Counted from the stretch's first letter, positions 52,032 through 60,073 are shown. The stretch: DNA of 64,000 nucleotides from Melaminivora suipulveris (GCF_003008575.1 NZ_CP027667.1:62001-126000); one strand, 5' to 3'. Program-made: numbers and translations. Notes: generated from the sequence alone by a model not told the origin.

Positions 52032-52748
52032 CGACGGAAAACCCCATTGCCACGCCCATGCGCGATCGGCATTGGCGTGTTTAACGGCTAGCGCGTGCGA
52101 TAAATACACTCGGCCGAAACCCGCAGCCAAATCCTTTTCATGCAACTCGCGCGCCTTGTGTAATTGCGCTTGCAGGGACGCGATCAAATTCTCCGGTCGC
52201 ATCATGATGCGATTTTTGCTGCCCTTGCCCTCGCGCACGATGATCTCCCGGCGCGCAAACTCCACATCCTTCACGCGCAGGCGAAGCGCCTCCAGCAGAC
52301 GCATGCCAGTGCCGTACAGCAGCTCGGCAATCACCCCCATGGTGTCATCCATATGTTGCAGCAGGGCGCGCACCTCCACTTGCGTCAACACCACCGGCAG
52401 TCGGCGCGGGCGTTTGGCCTGCACCACTTCATCGAGCCAAGGTAAATCCACACCCAGAAGCTGTTTGTACAGGTAAAGCAGCGCGGCTTTGGCCTGGTTT
52501 TGCGTGGACGCGGACACCTGCATCTCAACAGCCAAGTGCGTCAAAAACGCCTCAACTTCCACTGCTCCCATGTCTTGCGCATGCCGCTGGTTGTGATACA
52601 AGATGAAACGTCGTGACAAGTCGACGCATGCTTGCCCTGTACGGATGCTGTGGTGGTGGGTGCGCAGATGGTCGCGCAGGCGGTCGAGCAGCTTGGGCTA
52701 CTGGCGGGCCGCCGCAGGATCGGATGGCACTACGTGCAGACCATTCAT
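52032..52748 (-). pseudogene. intI: Integron integrase IntI, decayed
   Basis: Tyrosine recombinase of the integron type. From ATG 52748 the frame reads MNGLHVVPSDPAAARQ, then TAG at 52698-52700 (codon 17) where a glutamine codon is expected, then PKLLDRLRDHLRTHH, RRFILYHNQRHAQDMG, the box I arginine in YGTGMRLLEALRLRVKDVEF, and the IntI-specific insert region HEKDLAAGFGRVYLSHAL, HANADRAWAWQWGFPS. Homology stops at about 52032; the box II HxxR and the catalytic Tyr are missing. Both the nonsense codon and the lost 3' third show it is inactive. The neighbouring attC and cassette confirm the class. Confidence 0.9.
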
Positions 52749-52895
52749 CCGAAAAATTTTTGGTTTGCCTAAACGGGGCGATGAGAGGGTTAACGCGGAG
52801 ATGGACACAGCAACACTGTGTTGCCAGACTTACGGCTCCGTCGGGTAAGTCGCCCAATCTTATTTAAATTGATTTTTTAAAAAAGGAGTAAATAG
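52749..52895 (+). other. Putative attI/cassette leader with two hairpins
   Basis: Between intI and the first cassette ORF. It holds a perfect hairpin GCAACACTGTGTTGC (52810-52824) and a second inverted repeat GACTTAC...GTAAGTC (52827-52851), a GTTAACG sequence resembling an integron core site, and then becomes AT-rich with AAAAAGGAG as ribosome-binding site. Position fits attI, but I cannot define the crossover point. Confidence 0.45.
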
Positions 52896-53231
52896 ATGAA
52901 AAAATTTTTATTTTGCGGTTTGGTAGCGATGGTCGCTAACACATATACATTTGCTGGCTGTGTAGGTGCAGTGGTGAATGGACAATGCATGGGTACATAT
53001 ATTGATAATCCAAACATTGGATCCAATTCCAATCGAAATGGAAACAACTCTGGGTATGAAAGCTCCTCAGGCACGAGATATCAATATGACAACAGCAATC
53101 CCAGCGATAGGCTCCGTTACTCAACAGATTTAGATGCCCACCGAAGAGATCAAATGAATCTAAACCCTCGTAGAAATTTTGATAGAGGAACGGGGCAGTA
53201 CGGTGGTGGAATTTACAGTGACAATGACTAG
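52896..53231 (+). CDS. Small secreted protein, AT-rich integron cassette gene
   Basis: 111 residues, not recognised. Signal peptide MKKFLFCGLVAMVANTYTFA, then a short Cys-containing stretch (GCVGAVVNGQCMGTYIDNPN) and an Asn/Ser/Gly/Arg-rich, probably disordered tail ending in YGGGIYSDND. Codon use is clearly AT-rich compared with all neighbours, so it is foreign. AAAGGAG stands 7 bases before the ATG. The attC site right after the stop shows that it is a gene cassette. Confidence 0.85.
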   Translation: MKKFLFCGLVAMVANTYTFAGCVGAVVNGQCMGTYIDNPNIGSNSNRNGNNSGYESSSGTRYQYDNSNPSDRLRYSTDLDAHRRDQMNLNPRRNFDRGTGQYGGGIYSDND

Positions 53232-53235
53232 TTTT

Positions 53236-53295
53236 CTCTAACTGTGCATTCAAGCCGACCCCCCTTCGGCGGGCGGCTTACTTTCGGCGTTAGCC
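53236..53295 (+). repeat. Integron attC site (59-base element)
   Basis: 60 bases beginning CTCTAAC and ending GTTAGCC, the complementary outer core sites (RYYYAAC / GTTRRRY). Inside, AAGCCG pairs with CGGCTT around a CTTCGGCGGG-type centre. It sits 4 bases behind the cassette stop codon, the usual place. Length, cores and symmetry are all typical. Confidence 0.92.
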
Positions 53296-53325
53296 CACAC
53301 GTGACCAAAGCCAAACGAGTACCCC

Positions 53326-53628
53326 GTGATATTTGCGGAAATGGTCTACCCAGACGAGTACTGTGACTTCCATAAGGAACTGAAAGCGTACGTTGCCAGC
53401 AATTTTGCGCATTGGGATTCCGGGCTGCAATGCGACTCTTGGTTCTGGATCTTCGACGGTGATCAAAAAGTCGCCATCGACACGTTCTCGTCCATGAAAC
53501 ATCAAATCAAGTCATCTACTCCTGGCCCGCTTGTGCAGCGTGTCATAGATATACTCAAGATCAAGTACGAAGTGAACGTCTACGCAAGGCCTGAGCTTGA
53601 GGGGCATGAGGACGGCCATGCCATTTGA
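53326..53628 (+). CDS. Hypothetical protein, possible second cassette gene
   Basis: 100 residues from GTG 53326: MIFAEMVYPDEYCDFHKELK, WDSGLQCDSWFWIFDGDQKV and VIDILKIKYEVNVYARPELE. Mixed alpha/beta composition, no signal peptide. GC is lower than in the host genes. It starts 31 bases after the attC site, as a cassette would, but no second attC can be found after its stop. Not recognised. Confidence 0.6.
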   Translation: MIFAEMVYPDEYCDFHKELKAYVASNFAHWDSGLQCDSWFWIFDGDQKVAIDTFSSMKHQIKSSTPGPLVQRVIDILKIKYEVNVYARPELEGHEDGHAI

Positions 53629-53898
53629 GAAATCGCCCCCTTATGCCAGGCCAGGCATTGCGGTTGCCTGCAATTGGCCTACCGCATCCCCGCTTCTCCG
53701 CCTGACCGTTTGGTCAAGTCGACGCCACAAGCTTCGCTTGTGGAGGCCCTCCGCGCGTCGCACTCCGGCGTGGCTTACCGCGCGCGCTGGCCACCACAGT
53801 CCTGCCTCACCGATTTGTCGAAGCCGAATCCGCGTGCCTCGGCGGCGAGCGTTTTCGATCGTCGCCTTGGCCGGATAGATCAACGTGTAGGAAACGAT
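53629..53898. other. Gene-poor remnant DNA
   Basis: 270 bases between the second small ORF and the broken monooxygenase gene. It has one short hairpin (ACAAGCTTCGCTTGT, about 53727-53742) but no convincing frame, no attC core pair and no recognisable transposon end. Confidence 0.5.
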
Positions 53899-54207
53899 AT
53901 GCCAGAGATAACGAGTCAGAAACCTGTTCAGAAACTCGTACGGTTGGCCGCGAAACCGGGTCACCAAGCGGAGTTGAGGGCCGCGCTACAGGTGCTTGAA
54001 TCCGCCACACGCGCAGAACCAAGTTGTATTGAGTTCACCCTTCTCCAGTCCATTTCCAACGACGCGCAATTTGTTCTTCTGTAGCACTTTGTCGACGAAG
54101 ATGCGTTCAAAGCCCATATGCAACTTCAGCACACTCAGGCTTTCTTCAAGGCACAGCTGTTGGCCTCAGTCAGTGCCACCGATGTCTCTAGTCTTGGCGG
54201 CGCATAG
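53899..54207 (+). pseudogene. Antibiotic-biosynthesis-monooxygenase-like gene, interrupted by amber codon
   Basis: The frame reads MPEITSQKPVQKLVRLAAKP, GHQAELRAALQVLESATRAE, FTLLQSISNDAQFVLL, then TAG at 54082-54084, and carries on in the same frame with HFVDEDAFKAHMQLQHTQAF, FKAQLLASVSATDVSSLGGA to a second TAG at 54205-54207. The two pieces together make one ABM-fold (YgiN-like) protein of about 102 residues; the family has an acidic residue before HF, so a single base change explains the stop. Such proteins are small cofactor-free quinol monooxygenases. Confidence 0.75.
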
Positions 54208-54478
54208 CCATTTCCCCGATGTCGGCTACCCCTTCTACCTGAAGGACTCGCCCCAGTGAGCCGGGCCGAACCCCTCATGTTTAACATTTGACGGCCCGTC
54301 TTTCCGCGCCAAGTGGGGCTCCTGGGGCCCTTGCCGCGTCTTTATGTGCCTTGTTCCTGCCCCGGTCCCGCAGCTTTCCCCATGCGTGCCACAGCGTCAT
54401 CGTCGGGCGCGAGTCTGGAACGGGCCCCTACGTGAACCAGGCTCGCGTCGCGATGGGTGCGGCGTGTCCGTATGAGCG
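54208..54478. other. Gene-poor remnant DNA
   Basis: 271 bases between the broken monooxygenase gene and the next minus-strand gene. I see no convincing frame, RNA gene, terminator or integron site. Confidence 0.5.
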
Positions 54479-55186
54479 TCACCGCACGTAATCAGTCAGT
54501 ACATAACTGACCTTCCCCCCCTTGAGCATGCGCGAATCCGCCGGCTCGTCACGATCAAAGCGCGCCAGCCCCACGCCCTTGCAATACCACTCGGTCGAGG
54601 CGATGGACTGGTCCGCCACTCCTGTCAGGCCATCCTTGTAGATTTTGAAGCTGCCCCTGCCTTCCACCCGCACGCAGGGGTGCAGGCGCCCGGCGGGCAC
54701 TTCCAGCACCTCATCGATCGCCGCGATGCGATAGACCATGCTGGCGCGGTATTCGTACTTGAGCTCGTGCGGGAATTCCAGCTCACGCTGCAGCAGCACG
54801 GGCGCGACGGTGCCGGTCCACTCCACGCCCGGCTGCAACTGCGCGGGCAGGATGCGGATGGGCGTTTCGTCCCGTTGCGGACGCTCCTCCAGGTCGGTGC
54901 GCGACGCGATCCGGGCAATGCCCGAGGCGTCCTCCCGGATGTAGTACTCCACGCCCGATTCGCTTCTGCGCACCGTCACCGGCTCGCCCTCTAACGTTTC
55001 CTTGCGTACCACCGACAACGCCAGCGTGGCGTCGACCGGGGGCCTGGCCATGTCGGTCTGCAGCGCGTAGGTCCAGCGCGCGCCTACGTGCAGTGGAAAG
55101 TGGCTTTGCTCATCCTGCGGCGCGTTGCAGGCCGCGAGCGCCAGGGCGCCGATCAGGGCTGGCGCGCAAAGGGGCAGGGGCCGCAT
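54479..55186 (-). CDS. Putative lipoprotein of a four-gene membrane module
   Basis: 235 residues with a lipoprotein leader: MRPLPLCAPALIGALALAAC, with Cys20 as the lipidation site and N/A after it. The rest is a beta-rich domain (FPLHVGARWTYALQTDMARP, VEYYIREDASGIARIASR, VSYVLTDYVR) like secreted proteins that bear a TapB/DUF-type 'WTY' fold; I do not know the family. It is the last of four genes read right to left, 1 base after the preceding stop. Confidence 0.8.
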   Translation of the reverse strand: MRPLPLCAPALIGALALAACNAPQDEQSHFPLHVGARWTYALQTDMARPPVDATLALSVVRKETLEGEPVTVRRSESGVEYYIREDASGIARIASRTDLEERPQRDETPIRILPAQLQPGVEWTGTVAPVLLQRELEFPHELKYEYRASMVYRIAAIDEVLEVPAGRLHPCVRVEGRGSFKIYKDGLTGVADQSIASTEWYCKGVGLARFDRDEPADSRMLKGGKVSYVLTDYVR

Positions 55187-55187
55187 G

Positions 55188-55706
55188 TCACTTCTCCGGC
55201 AGTTGGGGGCGCGGCAGGTCGCTGATCTTGATCTTGGGCTTTTCCGTGGCCCCTGGGCGCAGCCAGGACAGGCCCTTGCCCTTGGGGCCGCTGGGCGGCT
55301 CCAGCGTTCCCATTTGCGAGTTGCCCTGGCGGTTTTTCTTCATGGCGTCGTTGAAAAGGCTGTGCAGGTCCTTGTCGTAGGGCAGGCGATAGGCGCGCGG
55401 CTCGGCCACGGGCTTGTTGTCCTCCAGCGCGTTGACCCACAGGTACAGGTTGCCCTTGTGGCCCAGCTCGCTGCTGGGCTCTTCCGTCACCACCGCCAGC
55501 AGCACGAAGCGCTTGGGCAGCTGCACCTGGGCGGGCCAGCCCTGGCTGTCCTGCCAGCCGGCATAGGCGACGAAATAGGCCACGGTGACCAGGGCGGCCA
55601 AGCCGATCTTGACGGCCACGTGCCAGCGCGTCCAGACGCACAGAAACAGCAGCAAAAAGGCCAGCAGCGCATAGGCCGCGGTCAGCAACAACAGGGTATG
55701 GCTCAT
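55188..55706 (-). CDS. Membrane protein of the four-gene module
   Basis: 172 residues. Two N-terminal membrane helices (LLLLTAAYALLAFLLLFLCV about 4-23 and AVKIGLAALVTVAYFVAYAG about 30-49), then a periplasmic or cytosolic domain (RFVLLAVVTEEPSSELGHKG, LYLWVNALEDNKPVAEPRAY) and a basic, proline-rich tail ending DLPRPQLPEK. Not recognised. Its ATG overlaps the preceding gene stop by 4 bases, so it is translated with the ExbD-like protein. Confidence 0.8.
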   Translation of the reverse strand: MSHTLLLLTAAYALLAFLLLFLCVWTRWHVAVKIGLAALVTVAYFVAYAGWQDSQGWPAQVQLPKRFVLLAVVTEEPSSELGHKGNLYLWVNALEDNKPVAEPRAYRLPYDKDLHSLFNDAMKKNRQGNSQMGTLEPPSGPKGKGLSWLRPGATEKPKIKISDLPRPQLPEK

Positions 55707-56314
55707 AGGCCTTGGCGCTCCACGATGGTTTTGGGCAGGGTGTTGACATCGGTGACCTGGCCCGTGCCGTCGAGCGTGAAGCGCACCAGCGTGCGCTCGT
55801 CGCCCTTGGCCGGGATTTGCACCGTGCCGTAATAGACGATGTCAGCGCGCGGATTGACCTTGACGACGCTGACCGAGACTTCGACGGGCTTGCCGTCCCT
55901 GGAGTCGTAGTAATGCGCGTTCACCACGTATTCCCCCGGCATGAAGCCGCGCAGCGTGGCGATTTCCTGGCGGATCGGGTTGCTGATGGTGCGCCCGTTG
56001 ACGATGACGGTGTTGTTCGCCGCGCCCCGGTCGTCGCGGTCCAGGTGCATCAGGCCCACGTCGCGCTGGCGGAACCACAGCAGGTCGCCCTTGGGGTCCT
56101 GCACCCAGGTGTCCACGTCGTCCGGGCTGTTGTCTTCCCAGCTCACGGTGATGATGAACTCGGCCTTGGCCGGGATGTCGCCCGCCTTCTTGGCCTTCGG
56201 GTTGATCGCCAGCAGCGCGACCATGAACAGCATCACGAACGCGATCAGGATGTTGAACAGGATGTCGTAGAACGGATCGACTTCCGCTTCCCGCGATCGG
56301 CGCTTGAGGGCCAC
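55703..56314 (-). CDS. ExbD/MotB-like single-helix membrane protein
   Basis: 203 residues. After a short cytosolic start (MALKRRSREAEV) comes one helix DPFYDILFNILIAFVMLFMV (about 13-32), in which Asp17 sits like the proton-carrying Asp of ExbD, TolR and MotB. The remaining ~165 residues are a beta-rich periplasmic domain (IITVSWEDNSPDDVDTWVQD, GEYVVNAHYYDSRDGKPVEV) unlike OmpA or TolR domains. It follows the MotA-like gene by 6 bases and probably forms its B subunit. Confidence 0.8.
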   Translation of the reverse strand: MALKRRSREAEVDPFYDILFNILIAFVMLFMVALLAINPKAKKAGDIPAKAEFIITVSWEDNSPDDVDTWVQDPKGDLLWFRQRDVGLMHLDRDDRGAANNTVIVNGRTISNPIRQEIATLRGFMPGEYVVNAHYYDSRDGKPVEVSVSVVKVNPRADIVYYGTVQIPAKGDERTLVRFTLDGTGQVTDVNTLPKTIVERQGL

Positions 56315-56320
56315 GGCGGC

Positions 56321-57097
56321 TCACTCGGCGGGAAACACGCGCGCCAGGCCGTTTTCGGCCAGCTCCAGCGCATCGGCCACCAGGCCATCGGCCACGCGGT
56401 CCAGGCGCGACAACTGCAGGCCCAGCAGGATGTTGCCCACCAGGCCCGTCATGGTGGTGAGCAGCGCCGTGCCCAGGCCGGCGGTGAGCGTCTTGAGCAG
56501 CGTCGCCGTCTGGGTCGCTTCAATGGAGTCCAGGCTGCCGAGCGACAGCGCCATGATGGAAAAGCCGATCACCTTGCCCAGCAATCCGAGCTTGAGCAGC
56601 GCTGCGTTGAACCACCAGGCGGTCTCGTGCGCGCCGTGCGCTTTTTCCGCCAGCAGATCGGTCAGCTGGCCGTTGCCGCGCCAGTGCGCCGGGCCTTTGG
56701 CGATCAGGTCCGCCAGATAGCCGTGCACCCACGATTGCGGCTGGGTGCTCAACGTGGCAAGCAATGCGGCGGCGTTGGGTGGCGGCCCCGCGAGCAGCCC
56801 GCGCGCCTCGGCCAGCCAGGCATGCTGGCGCGACAAAAGATGGCTGCGCCGCCCCACCCAGAGGGTCGCGGCCGTGAAAATGACCAAAATCACGACGGTC
56901 AGCAGCGTCGGGTCCGCCGCCACCAGCATCTGCCAGACGCCCAGCTGCCACAGCAGCCAGCTGGCGAACACCAGCAGTCCGAAGAAGGCCAGCCAGACGA
57001 CCAGCAACACCTCGTGCTCGGCAACGCCGTCGCGATGGTTTCGGCCTTGCGGCGGATGGGCGGACCACGAGGTGCGCCAGAGGTGCAATGCATTCAT
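56321..57097 (-). CDS. MotA/TolQ/ExbB-like proton channel subunit
   Basis: 258 residues. Two N-terminal helices (VLLVVWLAFFGLLVFASWLL about 29-48 and TVVILVIFTAATLWVG about 66-82), a cytosolic segment, and two C-terminal helices with the family block TLTAGLGTALLTTMTGLVGN (about 205-224), whose Thr residues line the ion path. In known systems the A and B subunits form an ion-driven rotor in the inner membrane (Mot, Exb, Tol, Agl, Zor). First gene of a four-gene set; no gliding, TonB or Zorya partner genes are nearby. Confidence 0.85.
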   Translation of the reverse strand: MNALHLWRTSWSAHPPQGRNHRDGVAEHEVLLVVWLAFFGLLVFASWLLWQLGVWQMLVAADPTLLTVVILVIFTAATLWVGRRSHLLSRQHAWLAEARGLLAGPPPNAAALLATLSTQPQSWVHGYLADLIAKGPAHWRGNGQLTDLLAEKAHGAHETAWWFNAALLKLGLLGKVIGFSIMALSLGSLDSIEATQTATLLKTLTAGLGTALLTTMTGLVGNILLGLQLSRLDRVADGLVADALELAENGLARVFPAE

Positions 57098-57239
57098 GGG
57101 ATGCCGCCCTTGTCTCTAGTCTTGTTCTGTAATGGGACAGGCGAGGTGTATCGCCAGCCGTTGGGGAGCACTGCAAGCAACTTTCGTTCCTGTCGAGCGG
57201 TACAACACGGCGCCAGCCTGGCCCAGGAGATTCAGGACC

Positions 57240-57800
57240 ATGGGACTCTTGACCTTCAGCATCAACCTCACCCTTGACGGTTGCGTCGACCACCGCGAGG
57301 GCATCGTGGACGACGAGACGCGTGCGTTTTTCACCCGCCTCATGGACGAGGCCGGGGCGATGCTGTGGGGCCGGGTGACCTACGAAATGATGGAGAGCCA
57401 CTGGCCGGCGGTCGCCCGTGGCGCGGTGGCGGCGCCCCCGGCGATGCGTGAGTGGGCGGCCAAGCTGGAGGCCAAGCCCAAGTACGTGGCCTCGTCCACG
57501 CGAATGCACTTCCCCTGGGTCAACAGCCACCACCTCGCTGGCGACTTGCGTGCGGGTGTGAAGCGACTCAAGGACGCGAACCCGGCCGGAGTGCTGCTGG
57601 GCAGCGGCCGCCTCGCGGCCGAGCTGGATCGCCTGGATCTGGTCGACGAATACCGCTTCCTCATCCACCCCGGGATCGCCGGCCACGGTCCGACGCTGTA
57701 CCAAAGCGGTCTGCCTGGCACGCGGCGACTGGAGCTGGTGTCTGCAACGCCGCTTGACAACGGCGCAGTTGCCCTGCGCTACCGGCGCGCAAACAACTAA
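57240..57800 (+). CDS. Dihydrofolate-reductase-fold (RibD C-terminal-like) protein
   Basis: 186 residues in the RibD_C/DHFR-like family: FSINLTLDGCVDHREGIVDD (about 6-25), EAGAMLWGRVTYEMMESHWP (about 37-56), VASSTRMHFPWVNSH and the nucleotide-binding AGVLLGSGRLAAELDRLDLV. The final YRFLIHPGIAGHGPTLYQSG is typical. Members are NAD(P)H-dependent reductases of unknown substrate. ATG 57240 opens the conserved part; in-frame starts further up are in leader DNA. Alone, tail-to-tail with nth. Confidence 0.85.
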   Translation: MGLLTFSINLTLDGCVDHREGIVDDETRAFFTRLMDEAGAMLWGRVTYEMMESHWPAVARGAVAAPPAMREWAAKLEAKPKYVASSTRMHFPWVNSHHLAGDLRAGVKRLKDANPAGVLLGSGRLAAELDRLDLVDEYRFLIHPGIAGHGPTLYQSGLPGTRRLELVSATPLDNGAVALRYRRANN

Positions 57801-57807
57801 AAGCCGT

Positions 57808-58506
57808 TCATGGCGCGCGGCCCGTGAGGCGGCTCGCCGCCGGGCCCGTGGGCCAGGTTGTCGCCTGCTTTGGCGGCGGCGTCTTCGGCTCGTAGTCGCA
57901 CCAGCGCGCCACCACGCATTCCCAACAGCGCGGCGTCCTCGCCTGGCACACATAGCGCCCATGCAGCAGCAGCCAGTGGTGCGCGTTGGGCAAATACTCC
58001 GGCGGCACGCGCGCGACCAGCCCGCGCTCCACCGCCAGCGGCGTGGCCCCAGGCGCCAGGCCCGTGCGGTTGGCCACGCGCAGGATGTGCGTGTCCACGG
58101 CCACCGTCGCCTGGCCGAAGGCCGTGTTCAACACCACGTTGGCCGTCTTGCGCCCCACGCCGGGCAGCTCCTCCAGCGCCTCGCGCGTGCGCGGTACCTG
58201 GCCGCCGTGGCGCTCCAGCAGGATGGCGCAGGTGGCCAGCAGATGCCGCGTCTTGGTGCGAAAAAGGTTGATGCTGGACAGATAGCCCTCCAGCGCCTCC
58301 TGCCCCAGCGCCAGGATGGCCTGCGGCGTGTTGGCGATGGGGAAAAGCCGCCGCGTCGCGCGGTTCACCCCCACGTCGGTCGCCTGCGCCGACAGCAGCA
58401 CGGCCGTGAGAAGCTCGAACACGCTGGTGTATTCCAGCTCCGTCGTGGGATGCGGATTGCCGGCGGCCAACGCGGCGAAGAAGGGCGCGACGTCACGGTC
58501 TTTCAT
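57808..58506 (-). CDS. nth: Endonuclease III
   Basis: Base-excision-repair glycosylase/AP lyase for oxidised pyrimidines. 232 residues: LSAQATDVGVNRATRRLFPI, the HhH motif ELPGVGRKTANVVLNTAFG with the catalytic Lys (about 122), VAVDTHILRVANRTGLA with the catalytic Asp, and the [4Fe-4S] site C-x6-C-x2-C-x5-C (CQARTPRCWECVVARWC, about 189-205). The C terminus runs 25 residues past the cluster, slightly long for the family. Confidence 0.96.
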   Translation of the reverse strand: MKDRDVAPFFAALAAGNPHPTTELEYTSVFELLTAVLLSAQATDVGVNRATRRLFPIANTPQAILALGQEALEGYLSSINLFRTKTRHLLATCAILLERHGGQVPRTREALEELPGVGRKTANVVLNTAFGQATVAVDTHILRVANRTGLAPGATPLAVERGLVARVPPEYLPNAHHWLLLHGRYVCQARTPRCWECVVARWCDYEPKTPPPKQATTWPTGPAASRLTGRAP

Positions 58507-58611
58507 GGCGCGTCATTGTGCGCGGATGCATGAATCGTGCGCGGCGATTGGCGACAATGCGCGCTGCACTTTGCGCTCATCCCCGATTCAGAACCTGCGA
58601 GACACCCGCCC

Positions 58612-59835
58612 ATGCCCATCCCGTTTGCCCAACGCCTGACCCAGGTCGAGACCTCCGCCATCCGTGAGTTGTTCAAGCTGCTGGGCAAGCCCGGCATCAT
58701 CAGCTTTGCCGGGGGCTTCCCCGACAGCGCCATGTTCGACGTGGATGGCATCCGCGCGGCCAGCGAAGCCGCGCTGCGCGAGGAACCGGGCGCGGCGCTG
58801 CAATATGGCGCGACGGAGGGTTACCAGCCGCTGCGCGAGCAGCTCAGTGCCTTCATGACAGCCAAGGGCGTGCAGGGTCTGGCGCCGGAGCAGCTCATCG
58901 TCACCACCGGCAGCCAGCAGGCGCTCGATCTGCTGGGCAAGACGCTGATCGATCCGGGCGACAAGGTCATCGTCGAAGGCCCGACCTTCCTGGCCACCAT
59001 CCAGTGCTTTCGCCTGTACGGCGCCGACCTGGTTAGCGCGCCCATCGACGCCCACGGCGTGCAGGTGGACCAGCTGGAGCAGCTGATCGAGCAGCACGCT
59101 CCGAAGCTGGTGTACCTGATCCCCACTTTCGGCAACCCCAGCGGCGCCACGCTGAGCCTGGAGCGGCGCAAGCGCATTCTGGAGCTGGCGGTCAAACATC
59201 GGACCGTCATCGTCGAGGACGATCCCTACGGCGATCTGTACTTTGGCGAGGCGCCGCCGCCCAGTTTGCTGGCGCTGTCGTCTGAAGTGCCGGGCAGCCG
59301 CGACTGGCTGGTGCACTGCGGCAGCTTGAGCAAGGTGCTCGCGCCCGGTCTGCGTGTGGGCTGGCTGATCGCCCCGCCCGAGCTGCTGGCGCACGCCACC
59401 ATGTGCAAGCAGTTTTCCGACGCGCACACCAGCACCTTCGCCCAGGCCACGGCCGCGCAGTACCTGAAGGCCGGGCGCATGCCGGCCACGCTGGCCCGCG
59501 TGCGCGAGGTCTACGCCAGGCGCGCGCAGGCCATGGGCGATGCGCTGCGCAGCGAGCTGGGCGATGCCATCGACTTCGTGCAGCCGCAGGGCGGCCTGTT
59601 CGTCTGGGCGCGGCTGACGGGCGCTGGCGGCGCCGTGGCCGACGGGCGCGAACTGGCGCGCCGCGCCATCGAGCAGGGCGTGGCCTTCGTGCCGGGCACA
59701 CCATTCTTCTGCGCGCAGCCCGACCACGCCACGCTGCGCCTGTCGTTCGCCACCGCCGACGTGGAAAAGATCCGCGAGGGCATCGCGCGGCTGGGTCAGG
59801 CCCTGCAGACCGCGCCGGCCCCGCAGGAAGCCTGA
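58612..59835 (+). CDS. PLP-dependent aminotransferase, LysN/2-aminoadipate type
   Basis: Fold-type I aminotransferase of 407 residues. Start MPIPFAQRLTQVETSAIREL; IISFAGGFPDSAMFDVDGIR (about 29-48) is the opening of MocR-related 2-aminoadipate/aromatic aminotransferases. TTGSQQALDLLGKTLIDPGD, YLIPTFGNPSGATLSLERRK and VEDDPYGDLYFGEAPPPSLL carry the PLP contacts, and the Schiff-base lysine is in GSLSKVLAPGLRVGWL (about 241-256). ATG 58612 is the first start with a family-like N terminus. It precedes slyX. Confidence 0.88.
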   Translation: MPIPFAQRLTQVETSAIRELFKLLGKPGIISFAGGFPDSAMFDVDGIRAASEAALREEPGAALQYGATEGYQPLREQLSAFMTAKGVQGLAPEQLIVTTGSQQALDLLGKTLIDPGDKVIVEGPTFLATIQCFRLYGADLVSAPIDAHGVQVDQLEQLIEQHAPKLVYLIPTFGNPSGATLSLERRKRILELAVKHRTVIVEDDPYGDLYFGEAPPPSLLALSSEVPGSRDWLVHCGSLSKVLAPGLRVGWLIAPPELLAHATMCKQFSDAHTSTFAQATAAQYLKAGRMPATLARVREVYARRAQAMGDALRSELGDAIDFVQPQGGLFVWARLTGAGGAVADGRELARRAIEQGVAFVPGTPFFCAQPDHATLRLSFATADVEKIREGIARLGQALQTAPAPQEA

Positions 59836-59848
59836 GCGGAGCGCCGCC

Positions 59849-60055
59849 ATGCCCGACGTGGACGCGCGCCTGGAAGCGCTGGAAGTCAAGGCCGCCTATG
59901 CCGAGGATCTGCTCGACCAGTTGAACCTGCTGGTCTATCGCCAGCAGCAGACCATCGAGCGGCTGCAGACCGAGCTGGCCGACGTGCGCCGCCAGGTGCC
60001 CGAGGGCGGCGGCGCGCCGCGCAGCCTGCGCGACGAGCTGCCGCCGCACTACTAA
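59849..60055 (+). CDS. slyX: SlyX family protein
   Basis: 68 residues: ARLEALEVKAAYAEDLLDQL, then LVYRQQQTIERLQTELADVR as a coiled coil, and the terminal DELPPHY, which is the SlyX hallmark (PPHY). Function unknown. Thirteen bases after the aminotransferase stop and probably cotranscribed. Confidence 0.93.
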   Translation: MPDVDARLEALEVKAAYAEDLLDQLNLLVYRQQQTIERLQTELADVRRQVPEGGGAPRSLRDELPPHY

Positions 60056-60073
60056 AACCCCGGGCGTCCCGTC

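Noticed and set aside
53629..53898. A second attC after the small ORF at 53326
   Set aside because: No pair of complementary RYYYAAC/GTTRRRY cores could be found, so I did not call it.
54479..57097. Identification of the motor-like module as Zorya
   Set aside because: ZorA/B-like features are weak: the B subunit lacks a peptidoglycan-binding domain and no zorC, zorD or zorE gene is present.
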